Origin: DASZIT01 sp052143315
GTDB lineage: Bacteria > Actinomycetota > Acidimicrobiia > Acidimicrobiales > RAAP-2
Assembly (NCBI GenBank): GCA_052143315.1
Contig: JBKQTE010000097.1
Location: 1-64,000 of the forward strand
Length of the DNA: 64,000 nt
Direction of reading: 5' to 3'
The notes beneath the pieces are model-generated. The model was not told the DNA's origin, did not search any database, and worked only from the letters and a program-made list of their open reading frames with translations. Made by a program: the position numbers and the translations under genes. Below, piece after piece: positions 1 through 7,131 of this stretch (positions are counted from its first letter, which is position 1; each line of letters opens with the position of its first letter).

Positions 1-119
1 CCGGCGGTCCGCTGCCGGCCCGAGGCCGCGCTCGAGGTCCGCTTCCCGACGGCGATGGTTACATTCGCACGAGGCCGGAGCAGGGTGTCGTTGTGTGGGG
101 CGGGAGCGAGTGCTCGGGT

Positions 120-452
120 TCAGGCGGCGCGGTGGTACTCGTGGGTGAGACCACCGAGGACGTCGAGCCGTTCGATCTTCCCAGCTGGATCGCCGGCGGT
201 CGATGGCCGTGGCGTCGCGAGAGCGATTCCACGGTGGGGTCGGGCTACGTCGAAATGCGCGACGTACGAACGAAGGGCGTGTTCCAGCTGGTGATGCGAA
301 AGGATCAGCAGGTGGTCGAGACGTTCATTCCGCACGGTCTTCACCCAGCGCTCCGCGAAGGCGTTCGTCGGCGGTGCACGCACCGGCGTACGAATGGACT
401 TGATGCCTTCGGTCCGGAGGACCTCGTCGAAGGCGGCGATGAACTTGTGCGG
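120..452 (-). pseudogene. Remnant of a DDE (integrase-core) transposase, C-terminal part only
   Basis: The minus-strand reading from about 452 to 120 gives the C-terminal end of an IS3/IS481-type integrase-core transposase. It includes HKFIAAFDEV, the usual IRTPVRAP segment, NAFAERWVKTVR with the last catalytic Glu, the LDHLLIL segment and ARPHRG near the end. An in-frame TGA lies about 20 codons upstream of HKFIAAF, and no N-terminal HTH or first catalytic Asp can be found. The gene is therefore broken, not merely cut by the window edge. Positions 1-119 hold nothing I can recognise. The remnant marks the left end as a mobile-element scar zone. Confidence 0.75.
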
Positions 453-595
453 GCGTTGCCAGCAAGTGGCGCGTTGTTCCGGTTTCGTTCAGCGCCCGCA
501 GAAGGCCTCGACCAGCACGAGGGACAACGACAAGCGCATCCTGCCGGTTGGTGACCGCGATCAAGGACCGCGGCGGGTTCCTGGCGGTGACCGGG

Positions 596-1867
596 TCAGC
601 CAGGCGTGCTCGCCTTGAGTCGGACGGGTAGATGGTCGATGGACACGCCGACGTTGTGGACCGGGCCTGCCCCCATCCATTGGGGCGGGCCTGCCAATTC
701 GATGGTTCCAAAGCGACGGACGAGTGCTCCGAGCATCACCTGGACCTCCTTCTTGGCGAGGTTGGCACCGAGGCAGTAATGGGGACCGCCGCCTCCGAAC
801 GAGACGTGCGGGTTGGGGCGGCGATGGATGTCGAAGTGATTGGGATCGGTGAAGACGAGCTCATCGCGATTAGCCGACGGGTACCACAGGACGACACGAT
901 CGCCGGCCACGATCAACTGGTCGCCCAGCACCACGTCACGGGTGGCGGTGCGTCCGAACATCAGCACGGGACTGGCCCAGCGGATCATCTCGTCGGCTGC
1001 GCCCGGAAGAAGACGGGGATCCGCCCGTAGAGCCGCGATCTGGTCGGGTTGCTCGACAAGCGCCATCAGCCCCTGTGCGAGAACGTTTCGCGTTGTCTCG
1101 CTTCCGCCGACGGCAAGGATCATGAAAAAGGCGTCGAGCTCCTGGTCCGACAGCCCGGTCGGCTCCCCGTCATCGTCAGGTACCTCCGCCGTGGTCAGCG
1201 TGGTCCAGATGTCGTCGGTCGGGTCGGCGCGTTTCTGCTCCGACAAGCGCTGTGCGTACTCGAAGCACTCGAGCTGGGCGGTCAGCTGGTCGGTCTCGCT
1301 GATGCCCGCAGCAGGATCGTAGCTCCGCAGGACGTAGTCGATTCGCTCGAAGACCGATGGTCGGTCCTCTTCTGGGATGCCGACGATGTCGGCGATGACG
1401 TGCATCGGCAACAAATAGGCGACGTCCTCGACAAAGTCCACGATGTCATCGCCTCTGGCGATGACATCATCGAGGATGCGCTCACAGTGCCATTCGATGT
1501 TCTCCTCGAGGCGGGCGATCATGCGAGGCGTGAATCCGGCGCTGATGAGCCGTCGTAGCCGGGTGTGCCTCGGCGGGTCCAGGGCGACGATCATGCCTAG
1601 GTCGCGGAACATGTCCGACGGCGCGAGGCCTGGCCCGTCGGCGGCCGAGAACGTATCGCAGTCGCGGTTGACCAGCTGGACCTCCCGGTGGCGCACGACA
1701 GACCAGAAGCCGACCTCACCCCACCCCGGCACCACGACCACTGGATGGCGATGGACCGCACCGGCGGACCGCAGGTCGGCAAACACCTCGTGGGGAACGC
1801 CCGAACTGTAGAGCGCCCGCAGGGTCAGGTCGATTTCGCTGGCGTCTACGGCCGGTGTGATGGCCAC
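596..1867 (-). CDS. Cytochrome P450 monooxygenase
   Basis: A soluble bacterial class I P450 of 423 aa, which hydroxylates a substrate using electrons from a ferredoxin. It has the I-helix segment VGGSETTRN, the ExxR motif in DEMIRW and the heme loop FGGGGPHYCLG with the thiolate ligand at Cys365. The conserved protein starts at about FNVAITPAVDAS, so I chose the GTG at 1867. It has GAGAGGGG just upstream and sits about 75 nt downstream of a good promoter. The longer ATG reading from 1978 would begin inside the -35 box. The length fits the family (400-430 aa). The sequence looks like the steroid/terpene-oxidising actinobacterial CYPs (CYP125/142 neighbourhood), but the substrate cannot be read from it. 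The ferredoxin at 9331 and the Rieske oxygenase at 6159 are plausible pathway partners. The TetR gene at 2260 is divergent and may control it. Confidence 0.93.
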   Translation of the reverse strand: MAITPAVDASEIDLTLRALYSSGVPHEVFADLRSAGAVHRHPVVVVPGWGEVGFWSVVRHREVQLVNRDCDTFSAADGPGLAPSDMFRDLGMIVALDPPRHTRLRRLISAGFTPRMIARLEENIEWHCERILDDVIARGDDIVDFVEDVAYLLPMHVIADIVGIPEEDRPSVFERIDYVLRSYDPAAGISETDQLTAQLECFEYAQRLSEQKRADPTDDIWTTLTTAEVPDDDGEPTGLSDQELDAFFMILAVGGSETTRNVLAQGLMALVEQPDQIAALRADPRLLPGAADEMIRWASPVLMFGRTATRDVVLGDQLIVAGDRVVLWYPSANRDELVFTDPNHFDIHRRPNPHVSFGGGGPHYCLGANLAKKEVQVMLGALVRRFGTIELAGPPQWMGAGPVHNVGVSIDHLPVRLKASTPG

Positions 1868-1921
1868 GTTGAACCCCTCTCGAATGTCCGGTTCCCCAGC
1901 TAGCTCCAAACCGGCTGAGAG

Positions 1922-2123
1922 ACAGATGTTGTCGGCTGTGTGCGTAGACACCTTACAGCGGCGCTTAACAGCGTTCAATTCTTAACAAAGTTAAGTATCC
2001 CAAGACGACATCGTTCGGGGCGGCCGGCGTTCCGGCGGTGCGGGGAGGGGGTGGTGGAGGGCTGGCGGGCCGGGTTCCCGGACTCAACGAAGGGCGGGTC
2101 GACGTGCGCCTGGACAGCTGTGC
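1922..2123. repeat. Copy 1 of a ~200-bp dispersed promoter cassette
   Basis: This segment matches 4832-5032 along its whole length with scattered substitutions. Both copies open with ACAGATGTTGTCG, share AACAGCGTTCAATTCTTA in the middle, and close with GACGTGCGCCTGGACAGCTG. Each copy lies immediately upstream of a minus-strand gene and supplies its promoter. Here it also separates the P450 gene from the divergent TetR gene. It contains a perfect inverted repeat, CTTAAC-AAA-GTTAAG, at 1981-1995. Copy 2 keeps this only imperfectly. Confidence 0.85.
1950..1978 (-). promoter_or_regulatory. Sigma-70-like promoter of the P450 gene
   Basis: On the minus strand the -35 box TTGAAC (1978-1973) and the -10 box TAAGGT (1955-1950) are separated by exactly 17 bp. 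The same boxes and spacing occur in copy 2 of the cassette in front of the substrate-binding protein. The predicted transcript would start near 1943, about 75 nt before the GTG at 1867. A CTTAAC-AAA-GTTAAG palindrome just upstream of the -35 is a candidate operator. Confidence 0.6.
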
Positions 2124-2259
2124 GTAGGAAGACTGAAGTGCCCCCGGATCGCACCGCATCAGAAGTCGAGGCGCGGGTCACTAACATCGGGAAGGTGATC
2201 GGATCATCCGTTGAGGTGCTCGCCGACCTTCGTCATGCAGAAGTGACCGTGCCACGTCC

Positions 2260-2922
2260 GTGAGGGCCCGAGAATTCACGCCACTACCAGGAGAGGAAGG
2301 GCTAGGTTCTCGTCCTCAGGGGCCTCTTCGCTTCGGTGATCTGAATCGGTCGGTTCTAACGGAAGTCGCCCTGAGGGTGGCGGAGCGCGACGGGATCGCC
2401 GGGCTCACGACCAGAACGCTGGCTCGAGAGCTGGGGCTGTCCCACACGGCCATCTATCACCATGTCCGGAACAAGGGAGAGGTCCTCGACCTCCTCGCCG
2501 AGAAGATCCTCAGTGATATCACACTGCCATCAGAAGGACCGTGGCAGGTTCGTCTCAGAGAGTTCGCCTTCCGCGCTCGGGTATCGATGTTGCGGGTGGA
2601 AGGGATCTCTCCGATCCTGATCACGAGACCTCAGGGTGAGGCGCGCATCCGCATCAACACCCTGCTTTCCGAGATCGTTGCCGAAGCACGTGTTCCAGCG
2701 GACCAGCGCGAAGGGGCCCGCATTCTGATCGCGAACTACATCTTGGGATCCGTGCTCATGGAACAGGCTCTGCCCATCCCGCTGACCAGTTCCCTGGGTA
2801 CCTCCGAGGAACGGTTCTGCGACGGTCTGGACATCCTCATCATGGGACTTGAGGGAAGCTCCGCTGCGGGCGATGATGTCCCGCCTGACGTGGAATTTGG
2901 AGCGACGGCCCCGAGGTGTTGA
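2260..2922 (+). CDS. TetR/AcrR-family transcriptional regulator
   Basis: A 220-aa one-component regulator. The N-terminal helix-turn-helix is clear: after a ~25-aa lead, residues ~28-75 read SVLTEVALRVAERDG, then LTTRTLARELGLSHTAIYHHVRNKGEVLDLLAEKI. This is the usual TetR DNA-binding block ending in the YxHxxxKxxLL-type helix. The ligand-binding C-terminal half is divergent, as is normal. The start is a GTG at 2260. The gene is divergent from the P450, with promoter-cassette copy 1 between them, so the P450 is the most likely target. The same cassette drives the binding-protein gene at 4698, which could then belong to the same regulon. The ligand is unknown. Confidence 0.9.
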   Translation: MRAREFTPLPGEEGLGSRPQGPLRFGDLNRSVLTEVALRVAERDGIAGLTTRTLARELGLSHTAIYHHVRNKGEVLDLLAEKILSDITLPSEGPWQVRLREFAFRARVSMLRVEGISPILITRPQGEARIRINTLLSEIVAEARVPADQREGARILIANYILGSVLMEQALPIPLTSSLGTSEERFCDGLDILIMGLEGSSAAGDDVPPDVEFGATAPRC

Positions 2923-2923
2923 G

Positions 2924-3181
2924 CTATGCGGCCACTTGCGTTTTGGCAGTGCAGGACGAGGGCGTCTTGATGGAGGCGACGTGCTGGTCGAGGGTGGAGC
3001 GGAGGGCGTTGAGACGCAGATGTCCGCTGACTCGGCGGAACTGCTTCTGGGCCTTGACCATACCGGCTACACCCCACCGCAGGACCACTTCCCCGCTCCC
3101 CCACCGCTTGACGTTCCGGGAGTGGACCCGGCAGATCTCGATTGTCGACTCGACGGCGTTGGTCGACCGGAGGGTGTGGGC
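2924..3181 (-). pseudogene. IS256 (mutator)-family transposase, C-terminal remnant
   Basis: The minus strand reads LRSTNAVESTIEICR, then RNVKRWGSGEVVLRW, then KQFRRVSGHLRLNALRSTLD. This is the recognisable tail of IS256/mutator transposases (RSTNAIE...KRW...RWxAAGM...FRRVxGhlhLpaLr). It runs to a TAG at 2924. In the upstream direction the frame is closed by a TAG at 3184-3182, directly before the motif. The catalytic DDE core is therefore missing. The stretch up to 3423 shows no other gene I can support. It is a second insertion-sequence scar between the TetR gene and the binding-protein gene. Confidence 0.7.
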
Positions 3182-3423
3182 CTAGGTGGGTGGCACGGTG
3201 GGAAGGTCTTTCGGCTGGCATGTCACCGATGAGGGAGAGCAGTTCTGGTACAACGTGGGCGGCCAACGGCTCTGGCCGCTGGCGGAGATCGAGTCGGGGC
3301 TGCCGAGTACCGGAACTTAACCCCCGATGGCGTACCCGCCACGGACCGGCTCCGTTCCAACACGCGCATCCTCACGCGGTTCTACGTTCACGAAGTCGAC
3401 GGGTCGAGGCGCCCCCGGCCGGC

Positions 3424-4698
3424 CTAGGACGAACTCGCCGTCGAGGTGCCCGGCAGGTCCGTCCCGCAGACCGGCTGGGAGGAGACGGGGGTGAACCCGT
3501 TCGTCTCGGCCTTCAGGACCCAGGCACAGGTCTGCGCCGGGTTGTGGCCGAAGTCGGTGCTGTAGTCGAGCGTGTTCGGCAGCAGTCCGTTGGCGTCGTA
3601 CGACGTGATGCCCCGGAGTGCGGTGATGGTGGAGGCCCGGGTCGGTGATGCGCCCGCCTTCTCCAGGCCCTTGATCATGAGGTCGGCACCGGCCCACGCC
3701 TCGTACTCGCCGAAGTCCGGGAACTGGGTCTTGGTGAAGTGGGCGTACTTCTCCATCGCCGCCTGCATCTGCTCGGTCCCCGCGTCGGGCAGTGAGAAGG
3801 GCCGGAAGAGCGACAGGAAGTAGTCGCCCTGGAGGGCGCTCCACGCCGACGAGTGGACCACTTCCGGCCCATACCCGGTGGGGAACAGCACGGCCTTGAG
3901 CTTCACCCCTTCCTGCTTGAGCGCCGTGGCCAGTGCAAAGTTGGAGTTGTTGTCGAGGGCAGGCACCATGGTGTTGATGCCCTTCTGCTTGGCGATCAGC
4001 GCCGCACTGGTGAAGTCCACGCTTCCGAAGGGGACGGTGGTGTCCAGCACCCCGATGCTGCCTCCGGCGTGCTTGAACGAGTCCGCCGTGCCGATGGCCG
4101 CCCGGCTGGAGGATGGGGAGATGCTATACCCGTAGGTGCCGATCACCGTGCCGCCGTGCGACTTCAGGATGTCGCCAAGCTGGGTGTTCACCGGGTAGGC
4201 CGGATTCACACTCCCATTGTCGGAGGCGAACATGTTGGTGTACGGCTGCGTGCCCCACTCGGGTCCGTCGTCGTAGGAGCCCGTGACTGGCACATTTGCT
4301 TCCTGGGGGTACTTGGCGGCCAGGAAGAACAGCGGGCTCTGCGACACGATGCCGATGGCGCCCTTGGAGATGGCGCTCTGCACGGCCGTGGCGATCTCCG
4401 ATGGGCTGGTCTGGTCGTCGATGACCAGCGGGACCAGCTTGTGTCCGTTGACCCCGCCCTCGGCGTTCTGCATGTCGATCCGGGCTTCGAAGCCGGCGGG
4501 TGATGTCCCGAACTCGGGTCCGCCCTCGCCGGTGATCGACGAGATGTAGGCAATGGTCAGCGGAGCGCCGGACGGCGACGATGAGTTCGGTGACGTCGGC
4601 GATGCGGAGCTTGAACCACCCCCGGCCACCGTGAGCGCAAGCGCCAGGATGGCTGCGGTGGCCACTACTCCGGCAATTCTTGTTTGCTTCGTGCGCAT
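3424..4698 (-). CDS. ABC-transporter substrate-binding protein, branched-chain amino acid type (periplasmic-binding fold I)
   Basis: A secreted solute-binding protein of 424 aa resembling LivJ/urea-type receptors. The start has MRTKQTR followed by a hydrophobic stretch, then an S/P-rich linker. The mature part opens with LTIAYISSITGEGG and continues with GGVNGHKLVPLVIDDQTSP, the usual first strand and ligand-site region of this family. The ATG at 4698 has AGGGGA five bases upstream. Where relatives have a lipobox Cys (..AGCGSS..) this protein reads VAGGGSSS, with codons GGG-GGT-GGT, so it should not be lipidated. No permease or ATPase genes adjoin it, so it is an orphan receptor. Promoter-cassette copy 2 lies directly upstream. 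The ligand is unknown; hydrophobic carboxylates are possible given the oxidative neighbours. Confidence 0.88.
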   Translation of the reverse strand: MRTKQTRIAGVVATAAILALALTVAGGGSSSASPTSPNSSSPSGAPLTIAYISSITGEGGPEFGTSPAGFEARIDMQNAEGGVNGHKLVPLVIDDQTSPSEIATAVQSAISKGAIGIVSQSPLFFLAAKYPQEANVPVTGSYDDGPEWGTQPYTNMFASDNGSVNPAYPVNTQLGDILKSHGGTVIGTYGYSISPSSSRAAIGTADSFKHAGGSIGVLDTTVPFGSVDFTSAALIAKQKGINTMVPALDNNSNFALATALKQEGVKLKAVLFPTGYGPEVVHSSAWSALQGDYFLSLFRPFSLPDAGTEQMQAAMEKYAHFTKTQFPDFGEYEAWAGADLMIKGLEKAGASPTRASTITALRGITSYDANGLLPNTLDYSTDFGHNPAQTCAWVLKAETNGFTPVSSQPVCGTDLPGTSTASSS

Positions 4699-4831
4699 TG
4701 TTCCCCTATCACGGTTATTGGTTGACTCGGCATGGCCGGCTCAGGGCGCGACTCGCCCTCGGGGCGGGCTGCGGAGCATGTGGCTGGCGTACGGTCCCCG
4801 CCCCTTGGTTCAACTTTGGGCAGCACAGGTA

Positions 4832-5032
4832 ACAGATGTTGTCGACTACGTGCAGTCGAACCCTACAGCAGAACTTAACAGCGTTCAATTCTTACCAATG
4901 TTTGGTTGTCCGAGACGCCATTGTTCGGGCCTACCTGCGGTCCCGGCGGTGGGGGAGGGGGCGATCGGGGCTGGCGGGCCGGGTTTCCGGACTCAACGAA
5001 GGACCGGTCGACGTGCGCCTGGACAGCTGTGC
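4832..5032. repeat. Copy 2 of the ~200-bp dispersed promoter cassette
   Basis: This is the second copy of the cassette at 1922-2123, in the same orientation and again immediately upstream of a minus-strand gene. The promoter core is conserved. The CTTAAC/GTTAAG palindrome has drifted to CTTACC-AAT-GTTTGG. The right end stops at the same bases (CTGGACAGCTGTGC) as copy 1, and homology is lost beyond it. Confidence 0.85.
4860..4888 (-). promoter_or_regulatory. Sigma-70-like promoter of the substrate-binding protein gene
   Basis: Minus-strand -35 TTGAAC (4888-4883), a 17-bp spacer and -10 TAGGGT (4865-4860). These are the same element and spacing as the P450 promoter in the other cassette copy. 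The predicted leader to the ATG at 4698 is about 155 nt. Confidence 0.55.
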
Positions 5033-5156
5033 AGGAGGTTCGATCCGGTTGAGCTCCGCACCAACAGGTACGGCCACCGGTCGCCCAACTCGACCATGTC
5101 GAGCTGCCGGGCCGCGAACTGAAGCCAGTCTCAGCCAAAGCGACCATGTCAAGCGG

Positions 5157-5283
5157 ATAAGCACGACCCAGTCTGTGATTTCCCGCACGGAAGAGGGTGA
5201 AGGAGCGAGGAACCGTCATGACACTCTTGCTAGCGTCGCCGCTGCCCTCGATCGTCACCTCGTCGTTTCGTTCCCCGAGAAGG
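5157..5283 (+). pseudogene. Fragment of an XRE-family helix-turn-helix protein (antitoxin-like)
   Basis: The plus strand reads STTQSVISRTEEGEG, then DTLASVAAALDRHLVVSFPEK. This matches the second half of a Cro/CI (HigA-type) HTH: the recognition helix sQsxvSRxE, then LxTLxrvAxALgrhLvvsF. No start codon or first helix in frame precedes it, and the reading runs on into unrelated sequence. It is a fragment of a lost gene, possibly an antitoxin. The rest of 5033-5517 holds short repeats but no gene I can recognise. Confidence 0.5.
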
Positions 5284-5411
5284 TTGTCCGCCCACCTGAA
5301 GGACGCGGTTCAGGTCGGTTGAGCCGGACAGCTCCAAACGGTACGGAGTGTCGTGATGAGGTCGCCTACGGGTTGTGCGTTCAGTCTCATCGTCGGCAAC
5401 GCCCAAGGTAC

Positions 5412-5431
5412 GTAGTAGACCGCTCTACTAC
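5412..5431. repeat. Perfect 8-bp inverted repeat
   Basis: GTAGTAGA, four bases CCGC, then TCTACTAC. It lies about 90 bp left of the tRNA-Gly half and among the GGACGCAACGGA repeats. It could be a protein-binding site of the lost integration system or a hairpin. No T-run follows. Confidence 0.5.
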
Positions 5432-5446
5432 AGGGACGTACGAAAC

Positions 5447-5508
5447 GGACGCAACGGATTCTGAGCGGACGAACTCGCAGGAAACCGGACCCATGAGGAC
5501 GCAACGGA
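5447..5508. repeat. Pair of 12-bp direct repeats beside the tRNA-Gly half
   Basis: GGACGCAACGGA occurs exactly at 5447-5458 and 5497-5508, 50 bp apart. The pair sits just left of the tRNA-derived att-like core and integrase fragment. Short direct repeats of this kind next to an att core resemble arm-type sites of tyrosine recombinases. This is an inference from position and form only. Confidence 0.5.
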
Positions 5509-5517
5509 CTCGTTTCG

Positions 5518-5567
5518 TTACCTTGCCAAGGTGAGGGTCGCGGGTTCGAATCCCGTCGTCCGCTCCA
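5518..5567 (+). pseudogene. 3' half of a tRNA-Gly(GCC) gene
   Basis: The anticodon arm (TTACC, loop TTGCCAA with anticodon GCC, GGTGA), the T arm with GGTTCGAAT, and the acceptor end CGTCCGC-T-CCA are all present and can pair. The expected 5' half (acceptor plus D arm within ~26 nt) is absent. A GCGGACG that could pair with the acceptor lies at 5465, but with an extra ~27 nt and no D arm. This is a tRNA fragment, as left by integration or excision at a tRNA 3' end, rather than a functional tRNA. Confidence 0.75.
5552..5567 (+). repeat. att-like direct repeat, left copy (tRNA-Gly 3' end)
   Basis: The last 16 bases of the tRNA-Gly fragment (CCCGTCGTCCGCTCCA) recur exactly at 32827-32842, just beyond the Tc toxin genes. 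Integrating elements that use a tRNA gene duplicate its 3' end in this way. I therefore mark it as a candidate left attachment core. Confidence 0.6.
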
Positions 5568-5707
5568 ATAGTCCCAGGTCGGGCAGCTGCACCCGATGGT
5601 GCGCCGCCCCGGTTGGCCGTGATGTGGCCATGGCTCATAGCGCTCCGCGGGGTAGACACGTGATCCTCAAGGCCAGCCTGTCGGCGGCCGATGTGTGGTC
5701 GGTGACC

Positions 5708-5790
5708 GGATCGATCCGCCAACGCGGTGCCAACTCGTGGGAGCTCCGTGTCTACGGAGGCACCGACACGGGTCGGCGCCGATGGGCCAC
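5708..5790 (+). pseudogene. N-terminal fragment of a tyrosine-recombinase integrase
   Basis: The plus-strand reading GSIRQRGANSWELRV, then GTDTGRRRWAT is the typical opening of actinobacterial phage-type integrases (arm-binding domain: GSIrqRG.sWelrvy.G.D..tGrrr...T). It begins 140 bp downstream of the tRNA-Gly fragment. After RRRWAT the similarity stops. No core-binding or catalytic domain (R..HxxR..Y) follows. The rest of 5791-6158 holds no gene I can recognise. Confidence 0.6.
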
Positions 5791-6158
5791 GATGAGGGAC
5801 CGCTTGCTCTGGAGCCAGGGCGGCACCCACGATGTAGACGTTCGAAGCCACCCGGAATGCGGTGTCGATCTCGGCCTGTCGGGACAGGCCTGCCTTCGTC
5901 TGCAGGGTGGCGACGGCCAGTCGACCGGCGGGGTGCGGGAGCACCCGAGCAACAGACGCACCGTTATCGATCCGATCTGGGGCCGATCCGGCAACCGGAG
6001 AAGGGTTATCGCTCACTGAAAGCCACTGTAGGCAATCAATAGGGTCGTTGGGGAGCCAAGTCCATCCTGGTGCAGAGCGCCCAGCACGTGACACGGCTCA
6101 GCTTCGGGCGGGACGCTACCGACCGACTCGGGCAAGCGCTAACGGATCGGAGCGGCAT

Positions 6159-7121
6159 TCACGATGATGCCAATTCGGAGTAGAACTGGCGGAACCAACG
6201 GCGGTACTGAGCGATCGGTCCATCGACCTTGGTAAGGGGTGGTCGCTCTCGGTAGATCTTGTTCTCCCAGATCGGTAGGTCTTGGGTGAACTGGATGTTC
6301 GTGACCCGGTCATTGAGCTCGGCGATCGAAGCGGTGGCTCCTTCGTCGTCCAGAGCCGTCATCGAGAAATGGATGGTGATCTCCGTGAACTCGTCGTCGA
6401 CTGGTGTCTGAGTGATGTAGGTGAGCATGTCGAGCGAGCCCTCGTCGACTTCGATCGCGACGATTCCGGGCCCGCACGTGGTCGTGCGGGCGTGCACCTC
6501 GAAGCCGCTCTCCGCCACGGCTGTGACCTTGATGTTCTGATCGACGACCATGGAGGGGCCGTCAAAGCTCACATCGAATCGTGTGTCGTCAGGCGGGACC
6601 ATGTCGTGTACCGCCCAGAAGTGTGATCGGTCGATGATGTTCTCGGTGAGGTCCTGGAGGCCGATGCGCACCCGGTACTTGTTCACTCGCCATGGCGTCC
6701 AGGTCGCCTCATTATCGCGGTAGTTCGTCACGTCGAATTGGGGCGGCGCTCCACCGGCGTGGTGCCACACGAAGATCAGTCCGTTCCGTTCGCAGACGTC
6801 CCATGCCCGGGCAGTGACCCGGGGCGGCTTCCGATCGAGGTGGGGCACCTCGACAACATGGCCGTCTCCGTCGAAGCGCCAGCCGTGGAAGGGACAGACG
6901 ATCCCGTCACCACACACCCGTCCTCCGACCCCGAGGTGCGCGCCGAGATGAGGACAATGTGCGTCGAAGACCCGGACGTTGCCGTCGTCCCCGCGGAATG
7001 CCACGAGCTCCCGGCCGAGATAGCTCAGCGCCGTGACGGCACCGACACCGATCTCCTCGGAGCTGGCGATGCCGAACCAGCCATCGGGGACTGATGGGAA
7101 TGGATACCGGTTGTTGCTCAC
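6159..7121 (-). CDS. Rieske non-heme iron oxygenase, KshA-like
   Basis: The oxygenase component of a Rieske system, 320 aa. The N-terminal [2Fe-2S] domain has CPHLGAH (Cys56, His58) and CPFHGW (Cys76, His79). The mononuclear iron site is seen in ENIIDRSHFWAVH (the D-xx-H-xxxx-H pattern) and a later Asp in DLPIWENK. The overall form resembles 3-ketosteroid 9-alpha-hydroxylase oxygenases. I chose the GTG at 7121 (start VSNNRYPFP). It has GAGGTGG upstream and lies 10 bp after the stop of the preceding gene. The longer reading to 7226 would overlap that gene. The gene is the last of a three-gene minus operon (TetR, reductase-like, oxygenase). No Rieske reductase is visible in the window. Substrate specificity is inferred, and an aromatic or terpenoid substrate is also possible. 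Confidence 0.87.
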   Translation of the reverse strand: MSNNRYPFPSVPDGWFGIASSEEIGVGAVTALSYLGRELVAFRGDDGNVRVFDAHCPHLGAHLGVGGRVCGDGIVCPFHGWRFDGDGHVVEVPHLDRKPPRVTARAWDVCERNGLIFVWHHAGGAPPQFDVTNYRDNEATWTPWRVNKYRVRIGLQDLTENIIDRSHFWAVHDMVPPDDTRFDVSFDGPSMVVDQNIKVTAVAESGFEVHARTTTCGPGIVAIEVDEGSLDMLTYITQTPVDDEFTEITIHFSMTALDDEGATASIAELNDRVTNIQFTQDLPIWENKIYRERPPLTKVDGPIAQYRRWFRQFYSELASS

Positions 7122-7131
7122 CGTGCCCACC

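Noticed and set aside
5387..6094. A 235-aa minus-strand frame containing a DGIRTRDP sequence
   Set aside because: That peptide is the antisense translation of the tRNA-Gly T arm, a known false-gene signature.
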